This document shows positions 1 through 9,004 of a stretch of DNA of 27,891 bases, piece by piece (the first letter of the stretch is position 1; each line of letters opens with the position of its first letter). The stretch lies in contig JBOHTO010000190.1 of NCBI GenBank assembly GCA_050733695.1, positions 1 to 27,891 of the forward strand, written 5' to 3'. The notes beneath the pieces were generated by a model. That model ran no database searches, had not been told where the DNA came from, and saw only the letters and a list, made by a program, of their open reading frames with translations. This stretch comes from JBOHTO01 sp050733695 (GTDB lineage Bacteria > Gemmatimonadota > Gemmatimonadetes > Gemmatimonadales > Gemmatimonadaceae). The translations under genes and the position numbers were made by a program.

Positions 1-1103
<1,103 letters not shown>

Positions 1104-1416
1104 CGTCGACTCGACCTCTCCGCAGAATATCGAATTCGGAACCGGCATGGCCTCGCGCGATTCGTTCTCCTCCCGGCGCCTCGGCATGGCGGGCGGCATT
1201 TCCCATGCCCCGTAACGGTCGCAGCATCACGCGTCCGTGAGATGGGTGGAGGGACGGTCACCGAATGCAATGGCCGTCATGTAGTTGCGTCCGAAGACGG
1301 AGACGGCCTTCGCCCGGAGATGCATGCGGCGCGCGAGCCGGTGGGTCGCCGTCGCGGCATCGCTATGCTGCTTCGATGCCACACGCACCCGCGCCGGCGT
1401 TCGCGACATTCACCGA
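1104..1416. other. Gap between flippase and radical SAM genes
   Basis: About 310 bases separate the flippase stop from the preferred radical SAM start. The part next to the radical SAM gene (to 1199) stays open in its frame and may be an N-terminal extension. A 60-codon minus-strand frame, 1409 to 1227, begins just after the flippase stop. It is rich in Arg and Ala, has no recognisable domain and no good ribosome binding site, and I do not call it a gene. I see no clear terminator with a T tract. Confidence 0.5.
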
Positions 1417-2880
1417 TCACACCCGAAGCGCTGGCAGCGTCCCACGCCTGAACTCGATCGCTCCGAGCAGCGACAGCGCACCGACGTAGGACGCCGCGCC
1501 CACGGCGAGCAGCAGCCAGAGGGACTGCGTCCGGATGGCGACAAGGCAGATCGCCATCGCGGCCGCGGCCACGAGGGCGCGCCAGAGCCTGCCCACCCGC
1601 ACGAACTCGTATCCCTCCGCGCCAGCGAGCCGAAGCGCGAATCCGAATCGCAGCGCCTCGGTGAGCAGCGTCGCCACGGCCGCGCCGATGAGACCGAAAC
1701 GCGGGATCAGCACCACCATGAGCGCAATGCTGCACAGCACCGTCAGCGCGTTCAGGTGCAGCAGCCGGTCCTCGCGAGCACTCGCCACCAGCGCGACGAA
1801 GGGAAGGTCGCGCATCACCGACAGCGGAACCGACCAGATGAGGATCTGGAGCCCCACGACGGCCGGCTCGTACGCCGCTCCGAAGATCACCGCGATGAGA
1901 TGCGGGGCCAGTAGATAACCGCCGATCGCCGCCGGGAGAGAGGCTGCAAAGACCTGCGCGGTCGCCGTATGATAGAGCAGGCGCCGGCCCCCATCCCGGT
2001 GCTCCAGCCGCGACATCGTCGGCAGCAGCGTCAGGGCGTAGGCGAGGCCGATGTTCGAAAGGAAGCTGATGAGAGTGTAGGCGATGGCATAGTAGCCCGC
2101 CACGGTGGCCGCATGCGTGAAGCGCAGGAAGATCAGATCTGCGTTGTAGAGCACGAGGCCGAGCAGCCCGTACACCGTCATCGGCCACGCGCGCCGGATC
2201 ACGGGACGGAGCAGCGACCAGGCGGGCCCGGGCCGAAGGCTGATCTTCCACCGACGAAGCCAGCCCAGGAGAAGCGCGGCCGCCACGGCACCTCCGATGA
2301 GAATGCCGAACGGCACGAGCGCCACGTCTGCGGCATCGCGGACAAGGATCACGAGGAGGGCGAACGTGGTGAGCTCGCCGATGATTCGCGCCGCTGCCGC
2401 GACGCCGGTACGCTCCAGCGCGAGATGGATCCACCGGGCGTTCGCCGCCAGTACCGGAAGGCCGAGCGCGAATCCGGCCATCACCACGGCATCAGGCGAT
2501 GGCAGGAGCAGGAGCGAGGCGCCGGCCAGTGCGATGCCGAGCAGGGTTGCCCAGAGCAGCCGTGCAACCAGGAGCATTCCCACAAGCCCATCCCGGCGAT
2601 CGCGCTGCTCGGCCACCACCTGCACACCCACCACTTCGACGCCGAAGTTGCCCAGATGTGCGAAGTAAAGCGCGACCGCGGACGCGAACGCAACGATGCC
2701 GTACATCGTCGCCCCAAGGACGCGCGCCAGGTAGACAGTAGCGGCGAACGCGACAAGGCGGGACAGGATCTCGGCAGTTCCCAGCGCGAGAAAATTCCGG
2801 GCAACGACGCGCTCCGATGCGGCCACTTCCGGCCAGATGCTCACTCGCGGATGCACTCCGCCCGGCTGCGCCTCAGCCAT
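1417..2880 (-). CDS. Wzx-type polysaccharide flippase (MOP superfamily)
   Basis: This is a 487-residue polytopic membrane protein with about 12-14 hydrophobic segments. It opens with a segment typical of polysaccharide flippases (NFLALGTAEILSRLVAF, then an ARVLGATMYGI-like helix), and length and layout fit the RfbX/Wzx branch of the MOP superfamily. Such proteins move undecaprenyl-diphosphate-linked repeat units from the cytoplasmic to the periplasmic face of the inner membrane. The ATG at 2880 overlaps the end of the upstream membrane-protein gene by 8 bases (ATGGCTGA), which implies translational coupling. A GTG at 2895 would add five residues and is the main alternative, because the GGAGG here directly abuts the ATG and is too close to serve it. 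This is the only flippase in the window, so it is the likely transporter for the repeat unit built by the plus-strand glycosyltransferases. The exact substrate cannot be read from sequence. Confidence 0.9.
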   Translation of the reverse strand: MAEAQPGGVHPRVSIWPEVAASERVVARNFLALGTAEILSRLVAFAATVYLARVLGATMYGIVAFASAVALYFAHLGNFGVEVVGVQVVAEQRDRRDGLVGMLLVARLLWATLLGIALAGASLLLLPSPDAVVMAGFALGLPVLAANARWIHLALERTGVAAAARIIGELTTFALLVILVRDAADVALVPFGILIGGAVAAALLLGWLRRWKISLRPGPAWSLLRPVIRRAWPMTVYGLLGLVLYNADLIFLRFTHAATVAGYYAIAYTLISFLSNIGLAYALTLLPTMSRLEHRDGGRRLLYHTATAQVFAASLPAAIGGYLLAPHLIAVIFGAAYEPAVVGLQILIWSVPLSVMRDLPFVALVASAREDRLLHLNALTVLCSIALMVVLIPRFGLIGAAVATLLTEALRFGFALRLAGAEGYEFVRVGRLWRALVAAAAMAICLVAIRTQSLWLLLAVGAASYVGALSLLGAIEFRRGTLPALRV

Positions 2881-4531
2881 CCTCCGCGCGATCACCGATC
2901 GGCGATACCCCTCGAAACCGATCGGACCACACAGCCCACAGGATGATCGCGACCAGCAGGAAAACGGGCACGGGCGACACGCCGTGCCCCACGAATTGCC
3001 CGAACTGCGCCGACATCCTGGAGAGCGTCGTCAGGGAGGGCAGTTCGAAGCCGCCTGCGAAGATGCTCGCCACTGGAGCGAACGCACCCAGCGGGTGCCA
3101 CACCTCGCGGTCCATCGCCATGCACCACGATACGATGATCGAGAATACTCCGACGCCGAAGATGAGCGTGGGCCGAAGGCGCAGCAGCACGACCACAGCC
3201 GGGAGAAAGAGAAAGGGGAAGATCGGCGCGAGGTACCGGATCCCCGTGTTCCACTGCAGCCGTGTGTAATTGCTGCCGGCGAAGAACACCCAGAGCGCCA
3301 CGAACAGCCCGAGGCACGTGAGCATCTCGAGGACCGGAAGCCGGCGCTGCTCGCCACGATCCACAAGCGGTGCGGCCAGCGCAAGCGCGAAGATCGGGGC
3401 GACGACAAACAGCCCGAAGCGGTGGTCGAACGCCAGCGCCGCGAGCAGCTCCAGTTGCGGCCCGCCATAGCCCTGGTAACCGAGCTCGATCCACTCGACC
3501 GGAGGCATCCAGTGCTGCCCGGGCAGCAGCGGGTGGCCGAAGCTGCGGTACTGGTACCACCAGAGAAGCAGCATGGGTGGTACGGATCCGAGTACGTACC
3601 AGGTGGAAAGTCTCATGGCATGACGCCGGCCGAGCGCCCGGCCGCTCCTCACGATCCCGTACACGAACAGTCCCAGGAGCATCACGACGCCGCTGTAGTC
3701 GTACAGGACGGTCGTCCCACCGGCCACCCCACCGAGGAAGGCCCGCGCACGCATCGAGAGCCGCGCAGACTCCGATGGATTCCACATCACCAGGAATCCC
3801 GCGAACGCGATGTGTCCCAGCACGAGGTTGTGATTGAGGAACCCCGTGCGAAAGAACACCGGAGTGCCGAAGGCGTAGAGCAGCGCAAGCCACACGGCCT
3901 TACGATCGGAGTTGAACACACGGCGCAGCACGCCGAACATGAGCACGACAGCGAGCGCGGAACTCGGCGCCATGAAGAGGAGATGGGTGGCTAGCGCCCC
4001 GAGGCCGAGCTTCACGTCGATGCCCCGCCGCCAGGCTTCCGCGAAGAAGATTCGCGACCTTGACCGCTCGGTGGTGAAGGCTGGCGGCGCCGTTTCGCCT
4101 CTCGCAGCGCGCGCCGCCTGCACCCGCGCAACCAGGGGTTCCACGAGCGGCCGCGTGATGGCGTACGGCAGCGCGGCCATCATCGAGACGCCGGGATTGT
4201 TTCCGATGTGCCAACCGTAACCCGGCTTCTCGAACAGATCGGGGTGAAGGTTCGCGTACTCGTCCACGCGAAACGAGAGTCTGTCGCCGATCGCGAACGT
4301 GAGATAGTGCTCGCGCACCACGTCCGTCGCGAAATGCAGTGCGTAGACGAGCCATGCTGTGAGGAAAAGCCGTGCAGCAATGGCCTTCGGCGGCATCCGC
4401 CACGCAACCGGCCTGTCCGCCAATCCGCGGCTTGCAGCGCGTCCGGCCGCAGCCTGCGCGGATGCCTGGAACACAGACGCATCGAGCGCGCCTTCAGGAC
4501 GGCGGCGCGTCGGCGCGGTGCTGATCATCAT
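2873..4531 (-). CDS. Polytopic membrane protein, probable GT-C-type glycosyltransferase or polymerase
   Basis: This is a roughly 550-residue integral membrane protein with about ten hydrophobic helices. After the first helix (AARLFLTAWLVYALHFATDV) there is a hydrophilic loop with acidic residues (RVDEY) and a GWHIGNNPGVSM segment. That layout resembles GT-C glycosyltransferases, whose catalytic acid lies in the first external loop, but no family signature is decisive and it could instead be a Wzy-like polymerase. The open frame continues far upstream, opposite the neighbouring divergent gene, so the start is uncertain. I use the ATG at 4531, immediately before a second ATG at 4528. The ATG at 4396 (MPPKAIAARL), right before the first helix, would give 507 residues and is just as plausible, since the extra N-terminus is Ala/Arg-rich and featureless. 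Its stop overlaps the flippase start, so the two are co-expressed. Confidence 0.75.
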   Translation of the reverse strand: MMISTAPTRRRPEGALDASVFQASAQAAAGRAASRGLADRPVAWRMPPKAIAARLFLTAWLVYALHFATDVVREHYLTFAIGDRLSFRVDEYANLHPDLFEKPGYGWHIGNNPGVSMMAALPYAITRPLVEPLVARVQAARAARGETAPPAFTTERSRSRIFFAEAWRRGIDVKLGLGALATHLLFMAPSSALAVVLMFGVLRRVFNSDRKAVWLALLYAFGTPVFFRTGFLNHNLVLGHIAFAGFLVMWNPSESARLSMRARAFLGGVAGGTTVLYDYSGVVMLLGLFVYGIVRSGRALGRRHAMRLSTWYVLGSVPPMLLLWWYQYRSFGHPLLPGQHWMPPVEWIELGYQGYGGPQLELLAALAFDHRFGLFVVAPIFALALAAPLVDRGEQRRLPVLEMLTCLGLFVALWVFFAGSNYTRLQWNTGIRYLAPIFPFLFLPAVVVLLRLRPTLIFGVGVFSIIVSWCMAMDREVWHPLGAFAPVASIFAGGFELPSLTTLSRMSAQFGQFVGHGVSPVPVFLLVAIILWAVWSDRFRGVSPIGDRAEDG

Positions 4532-4843
4532 GAGATGCGGGAACGATGGTGATGTCCCGATTGCCGGGCCCCGAGCGCCGCGCCCTGAACGTGCAGTTCT
4601 CCGGGCGGGACTCGCGCGCCGCCGAAGCAAGAGCCATACCCTGTTCCTGTCGTGCGTCGTCGCCTTGGTGGGGCGCGAGAACAGCCTGCGTCGCGCCACA
4701 CGCTGTTGATGCGGCGCAACATTGCGCGCGCGATGCGCCGCGCACCTGCTCAGCGTGGGCCGCGCTGGGCGCTCGGGCGTGGCAAGCACGACAGCGACGG
4801 CCTGTATCTGCGGGTCACGAATTTTGCCGTGGCCTCGCCCACC
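4532..4843. promoter_or_regulatory. Divergent intergenic region between two membrane-protein genes
   Basis: About 310 bases lie between the starts of the divergent genes, or about 450 if the left gene starts at 4396. Promoters for both directions must be here or just inside the coding ends, but I found no convincing sigma70-type -35/-10 pair. There is an inverted repeat with 7-base arms, CGGCGCA at 4712-4718 and TGCGCCG at 4734-4740, extendable by one G-C pair. It could be an operator or a leader hairpin, but in such GC-rich DNA it could also be chance. Confidence 0.4.
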
Positions 4844-6553
4844 ATGCTCCAGTCCTCTCTTCGGCGTGCGGCCGCCGACGCCCCACGGGCCCCCGCCATT
4901 CCCGCGTCCCCGATACTCAGCGCGGCAGCGCCGGCTCCGGTACCGATCAGGGAGCATCTCTCCGGCTCGGTCGTGGTGGTGCTCGTAGCATCGATCCTGA
5001 TCATGCACGCCGCGCTCGCGTTGTTCCGGCAGCCCCCCGGTGTGCTGACGGGCCATGACGACGCGGTATATCTCTCGCTCGCGCGTTCGGTGACCGCGTG
5101 GGGCTACGACGACTTGTTCCTGCTGGGCCAGCCCGCGCACCAGAAGTATCCCCCTGCGTATCCCGCGCTCCTCGCCATCTGGCAGGGAGTAGCAGGCACG
5201 AGCCATGGCGCAGCGACCGCGCTCTCCACGGTTCTGTCGGTGTCCACTCTCGCGCTCACGTACGCCGCCGTGCGCCGCGTATGGAGCACGACGATCGCCC
5301 TGGTGACGCTGGCCGCACTCGCCCTGAATCCGTTGCTGGTGCTCCACGCGGGTCGTGTGGCGACGGAGATTCCATTCGCCTTTTTCACGATGGGCGCGCT
5401 GCTGGCGCTCGCCGGCCCCCACCCGTCGCGCCGGATGCTCGCCGTGGCCGCGATCGCGGCTATCCTCGCGGCGTTGACGCGAACCGCCGGTGTCGCGTTG
5501 CTGCTGGCGATTCTGCTTCATTGGGTGCTCGAGCGGCGCTGGGCGGCGGCTGGCGGGCTGGGCGTGGCGTCAATGGCCACAGTCGGGTCATGGCTGGCAT
5601 GGACCGCTGTCGCGCCGGCGCGGGTCGACGGCTCGTCGTACATCGCCGACCTCGCGCACGTCGCCCCGCATGCCTCGTTGACCGACTTCCTGTTCGACCG
5701 CGTCGTCATGCGCCCGATCGAGTACCTGGGATGGGAGCTCCTGCCAATTCTTCCGGTTCCGGGCATACCGGGTACGCCGATCGAGAACGCAGCGTTTGCG
5801 ATCGTGATGACGGGCGGCCTCCTCGCGGGTGTTGTGGTTCTCTGGCGCCGCTGGCGCGTCGCAGCGCTCTACCTGATGGGGTACGCGGTGCTTCTGGTGT
5901 TCTGGCCCTGGCAGCAGGATCGGTATCTCGTTCCGCTCCTGCCGCTGATCGTTCCGGGGCTCCTGATCGGCCTGTTCGCGATCGCACGTACGCTGCGAAT
6001 GCCGCGACCGAAGGTGCTCGGATTCGTCTTTGCGGCGGTGATCATCGCCACGGGTGCGTGGCAGAACACGCGCTTTGCGGACCGGTACCCGGGGTGCGAT
6101 GGCGATGTCGTCACTCCCGATCTGGCCTGTCTGTCCCCCGATCAGGCAAGCTTCTTCCGCGCAATCGAGTACCTGCGCTCGCACGTCCCGGCCGACGCGG
6201 TCGTGCTCTCGGCAAAGCCGGCCACCGTCTACCACTACACGGGGCACCGGTCTGTGGGGCGCGATGCGAAGGTCCTCGATGCCAACGACCTCCTGCGCCA
6301 GTTGCGCGAGTCCCGCGACAGCCACGTGTTGCTGGGGAGCATTCTCGCGGACGAGCCGCGCGTGATGGCGGTCCAGCTCCAGGCCATCTGCGGCGCCCTC
6401 GACGCCACGGCTGCCTTCCCGCCGCGCACCTACCTGTTCGCCGTCAGGCGTGCCGATGCCGGCCCGGCGGATGGACGAGCGTGCGCGGCGGTGAGTGCAT
6501 ACCGCGTCGCCAACGCCGAATTCGACTACGAGAGCGCGGTGGCCGCATGGTGA
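4844..6553 (+). CDS. GT39/ArnT-like membrane glycosyltransferase
   Basis: This is a 569-residue polytopic protein. After a short cytoplasmic N-terminus and one helix (VVVVLVASILIMHAALALF) comes a loop with GHDDAVYLSLARS and KYPPAYPALLAIW. An acidic pair followed by a PPxYP-type segment is typical of the first external loop of GT39/GT83 (PMT/ArnT-like) enzymes. These transfer sugars from polyprenyl-phosphate donors onto lipid or protein acceptors on the periplasmic side. About ten more hydrophobic segments follow, then a soluble C-terminal domain of some 130 residues from the FADRYPGCDGD segment, which contains RAIEYLRSHVPADAVVLS. The ATG at 4844 is preferred as the first start close to the first helix, and upstream in-frame starts would add a featureless Arg-rich stretch. 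It heads the long plus-strand cluster. The two DPM1-like enzymes downstream could make its donor, which is an inference from context. Confidence 0.82.
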   Translation: MLQSSLRRAAADAPRAPAIPASPILSAAAPAPVPIREHLSGSVVVVLVASILIMHAALALFRQPPGVLTGHDDAVYLSLARSVTAWGYDDLFLLGQPAHQKYPPAYPALLAIWQGVAGTSHGAATALSTVLSVSTLALTYAAVRRVWSTTIALVTLAALALNPLLVLHAGRVATEIPFAFFTMGALLALAGPHPSRRMLAVAAIAAILAALTRTAGVALLLAILLHWVLERRWAAAGGLGVASMATVGSWLAWTAVAPARVDGSSYIADLAHVAPHASLTDFLFDRVVMRPIEYLGWELLPILPVPGIPGTPIENAAFAIVMTGGLLAGVVVLWRRWRVAALYLMGYAVLLVFWPWQQDRYLVPLLPLIVPGLLIGLFAIARTLRMPRPKVLGFVFAAVIIATGAWQNTRFADRYPGCDGDVVTPDLACLSPDQASFFRAIEYLRSHVPADAVVLSAKPATVYHYTGHRSVGRDAKVLDANDLLRQLRESRDSHVLLGSILADEPRVMAVQLQAICGALDATAAFPPRTYLFAVRRADAGPADGRACAAVSAYRVANAEFDYESAVAAW

Positions 6554-6580
6554 GCGCCACCCGCAGTCACTACTCCTGCC

Positions 6581-6608
6581 GGCGTGTCGAGAGCGACTGC
6601 GACACACC
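6581..6608 (+). other. Imperfect inverted repeat after the GT39-like gene
   Basis: Arms GGCGTGTCG (6581-6589) and CGACACACC (6600-6608) pair over six bases next to the loop, with one mismatch before two outer G-C pairs and a 10-base loop. No T tract follows. It may be a weak terminator or processing hairpin. Confidence 0.35.
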
Positions 6609-6631
6609 GTGCGGTCAGGACAATCGATCCT

Positions 6632-6658
6632 CGTCCGCGACCGGCGCGCCGGCGGACG
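6632..6658 (+). promoter_or_regulatory. GC-rich hairpin just upstream of a ribosome binding site
   Basis: Outer arms CGTCCG (6632-6637) and CGGACG (6653-6658) pair fully. Inside them is the perfect 12-base palindrome CCGGCGCGCCGG (6641-6652), with three unpaired bases (CGA) on the left side. As RNA this is a ten-pair stem with a bulge and a CGCG loop, ending about ten bases before the Shine-Dalgarno sequence of the next gene at 6669-6673. It could insulate or tune translation of the GT2 gene. The pairing is visible in the sequence, but the function is inferred. Confidence 0.45.
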
Positions 6659-6679
6659 CAACCTTCCCGGAGGCTCTCC

Positions 6680-7540
6680 ATGGAGCGTGAACCCTCGGCC
6701 GTCGCGAGCACGGCACCAATCACTACTTTTCGGCGCGAACCCGCCGCGGAAACGCGTCAGGTCGTGGTCGACGTGGTCATTCCCGTGCTCAACGAGGCGC
6801 ACGTTCTGGAACGCAGCGTCGGGATCGTCCAGCGCTTTCTGGATGATCATTTCCCCTATTCATGGCGGATCGTGATTGTCGACAACGGATCGACCGACGG
6901 TACGCAACAGATCGCGGCGCGCTTGAGTGCGGAGGATCCGGCGATCGTATTCGAGCACCTCGCGGAGCGGGGACGCGGCCGCGCGCTCCGATACGCATGG
7001 AGCCGCAGCACGGCAGACGTGTCGTGCTACACCGACGTGGACCTGTCCACCGAACTTGCCGCGCTGCCGAAGCTTGTCTCCGCTATCGTGATCGACGGAT
7101 ACGATCTGGCGACGGGGTCAAGACTGCTTCCGGCATCCACTACGGTACGAACCTTCCGCCGTGAGGTGATATCGCGTGCGTACAATCTGCTCCTGAAACT
7201 CGTCCTGCAACCGTCCTTCTCCGATGCACAGTGCGGCTTCAAGGCTGTCAGCCGGCGCGTCGTGGAGGAGGTCGTTCCGGACGTGGAGGACGAATCATGG
7301 TTCTTCGACACGGAGCTCATGGTACTTGCGGAACGTCGTCGCTTCCGCGTGAAGGACATCCCCGTTTGCTGGGTCGAGGACGGCGACAGCCGCGTGAAGA
7401 TCGTCCGCACCGCATGGGATGACATCAAGGGTGTGTGCCGGCTGCGCTGGCGCTTCCTGCGCGGGGTGTTGCCCGTGGTCCCAGGCGTCGCGCCTGCCCC
7501 TGAACGCCCGGGTCCGCGCGGCGTGCTCGGCGAGGGGTGA
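6680..7540 (+). CDS. GT2 glycosyltransferase, DPM1-like polyprenyl-phosphate glycosyltransferase
   Basis: This is a 286-residue GT-A-fold enzyme. It opens with VVDVVIPVLNEAHVLERSV, has IVDNGSTDGTQQIA for nucleotide binding and a DxD-type motif in CYTDVDLSTEL. The segments ATGSRLLP, SDAQCGFKAVSRR, WFFDTELMVLAERR and a late VWVEDGDSRVK-type stretch match dolichyl/polyprenyl-phosphate hexosyltransferases. It should transfer a hexose from a nucleotide sugar to a polyprenyl phosphate at the cytoplasmic membrane face. There are no C-terminal membrane helices, as in the DPM1 type. The ATG at 6680 follows a good GGAGG with six-base spacing. It lies nine bases before the SDR gene and two genes before the GMC oxidoreductase, with a second DPM1-like enzyme after that. 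This suggests a module making and modifying a lipid-phosphate sugar. Confidence 0.9.
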   Translation: MEREPSAVASTAPITTFRREPAAETRQVVVDVVIPVLNEAHVLERSVGIVQRFLDDHFPYSWRIVIVDNGSTDGTQQIAARLSAEDPAIVFEHLAERGRGRALRYAWSRSTADVSCYTDVDLSTELAALPKLVSAIVIDGYDLATGSRLLPASTTVRTFRREVISRAYNLLLKLVLQPSFSDAQCGFKAVSRRVVEEVVPDVEDESWFFDTELMVLAERRRFRVKDIPVCWVEDGDSRVKIVRTAWDDIKGVCRLRWRFLRGVLPVVPGVAPAPERPGPRGVLGEG

Positions 7541-7549
7541 ACGATCCCG

Positions 7550-9004
7550 ATGCGCACGTCGCTGTTCATCACAGGCGCAGGCGGCCTCGTCGGCTCGGCC
7601 CTCCTGCGCCTGCTGCAGCCCGATCGGTACGTGCGAATCGTCTGTCTCAGCCGGCGCCGGCTGGAACTCCCTCCGTCTCTCGCCGCCGGTGGCGTCGTCA
7701 CGGTCGTAGCCGGCGATGTCAGGACTGTAGCGGCGCAGCACGAACTGCTTCGCGGCATCGACGTTGTAGTGCACCTCGCGGGAACCACTGGCCGGGCCCA
7801 TGCCGTCGAGTACCAGCGCACGAACGTCGACGGCACTGCGGCGCTCCTCCGGGCGAGCGAGCGTGCGGGCGCAGGCGCGTTCCTGCACATGAGCTCGATC
7901 GCGGCGCGCTTCGATGGTGTGCCGCACTACCACTACGGTCGTTCCAAGCGCGAATCGGAGGCCGTTGTGCGAGGCGGAACGCTCCCGTACACGATCGTCC
8001 GACCGACGATCGTTGCTTCGTCAACGGCTACCGCATGGAGGCGCCTCGCTTCGCTCGGCTCGAGGGCGTTTCCGGTAGTCGTGGGGTCGGGTGCGACGTA
8101 CGTGCAACCGATCCACGTGGATGACCTCGCCGACGCCATCCGCGTCATCGTCGAGGAGCGTCGATTCACGGGCGAGACGCTGGAGCTCGGTGGGCCCGAG
8201 GCGCTGACCATCGAAACCCTCGTGCGCCGCGCCTGCCGACTCAGGTATGCCCGCGAACGCAGGGGTGTTCGTCTGCCCATCGCCCCGGTGGTGCGCGCGC
8301 TGGCGGTGTTCGCACGAACCACCGGTATTCTGCCTCCGGTCACGGCGGGCCAGCTCTCGACTTTCATGTGCGACGGCGTCGCCGAGCCGAACACGCTGCA
8401 CACCCGGCTGCGGAGTGCGATGCGCACCGTGGATGACATGCTGCGGGAGACCCAGGCCGCCGTTCGCGCTCCTGACCCCGCTGGGGCTGTGGCTCTGGCG
8501 GGTGTGTCTCCCCGCCTCGCGCACGAATGCGCGGTCTTCACGCGGTATCTGACGCGCGGCGGCCCCGCGTCGAGTCCCGAACTGAGCGCCTATCTGGCAC
8601 GTCACTACGCGAATGCGCACAGATTGCATCCCGCAGGGCTGCTGCAGTCGCACGGTGCGGATGCGCTCCTGCTGCGACTGGCGACCTGGCATCCATTGGC
8701 GACTCGAATCGTGGATGCGTACGCACGCATTGCGCGTCCCCGATCGATCGTGCGCTCGAAGCTCGTGCTGGCGCTGGCGCTGCTCGAGAGTGTTTCGCCG
8801 AGCGCGCGCCTGGTGGAATGCTCCACGGCGAGTCCGATGGGAGTCGCGGTAGCTCGTCTCGCCTGGGCCGGGGGCAGCGCTGTGGTTTTCGCGGTGCTCG
8901 GCCTCCTCATCGTGGGCCCGATCGATGCGATCGCGCGCGCCGCGCTGGGTCGTTCAGACCCAGCCGGCGCGGCGGTCGCGTCTCCCGCTGCGGAGCGCAC
9001 GTGA
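7550..9004 (+). CDS. NAD(P)-dependent SDR epimerase/reductase with long C-terminal extension and membrane helix
   Basis: This 484-residue protein has two parts. Residues 1 to about 295 are an extended SDR: TGAGGLVG at 8-15 is the dinucleotide-binding motif, MSSIAARF holds the serine, and Y129-x3-K133 is the catalytic pair. The segments YTIVRPT and VQPIHVDDLADAI are typical of NAD(P)-binding sugar epimerases and reductases. Residues from about 300 onward are not SDR. They form a mostly helical, Ala/Leu/Arg-rich stretch (CAVFTRYLTRGGPAS, ARHYANAHRL, SKLVLALALLE) and end with a likely membrane helix at about 443-465. Usual SDR sugar enzymes have 300-350 residues, so the extension is notable. Its last four bases overlap the GMC gene (GTGA), implying paired translation. 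The substrate is unknown; a membrane-bound lipid-linked sugar would fit the anchor and neighbours. Confidence 0.88.
   Translation: MRTSLFITGAGGLVGSALLRLLQPDRYVRIVCLSRRRLELPPSLAAGGVVTVVAGDVRTVAAQHELLRGIDVVVHLAGTTGRAHAVEYQRTNVDGTAALLRASERAGAGAFLHMSSIAARFDGVPHYHYGRSKRESEAVVRGGTLPYTIVRPTIVASSTATAWRRLASLGSRAFPVVVGSGATYVQPIHVDDLADAIRVIVEERRFTGETLELGGPEALTIETLVRRACRLRYARERRGVRLPIAPVVRALAVFARTTGILPPVTAGQLSTFMCDGVAEPNTLHTRLRSAMRTVDDMLRETQAAVRAPDPAGAVALAGVSPRLAHECAVFTRYLTRGGPASSPELSAYLARHYANAHRLHPAGLLQSHGADALLLRLATWHPLATRIVDAYARIARPRSIVRSKLVLALALLESVSPSARLVECSTASPMGVAVARLAWAGGSAVVFAVLGLLIVGPIDAIARAALGRSDPAGAAVASPAAERT

Noticed and set aside
1227..1409. 60-codon minus-strand frame between flippase and radical SAM genes
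   Set aside because: The position would suit a small gene, but there is no good ribosome binding site and no recognisable sequence feature, so I left it as part of the gap.
2837..3994. Plus-strand open frame of about 385 codons
   Set aside because: Antisense to the membrane-protein gene; strongly charged and His/Glu-rich with no recognisable domain.
4532..5521. Upstream continuation of the minus-strand membrane-protein frame
   Set aside because: The extra ~330 codons are Arg/His/Gln-rich and antisense to the GT39-like gene. The hydrophobic, family-like protein begins only at about 4396-4531.
5588..6850. Minus-strand open frame of about 420 codons
   Set aside because: Antisense to the GT39-like gene; low-complexity Arg-rich product and no conserved motif.
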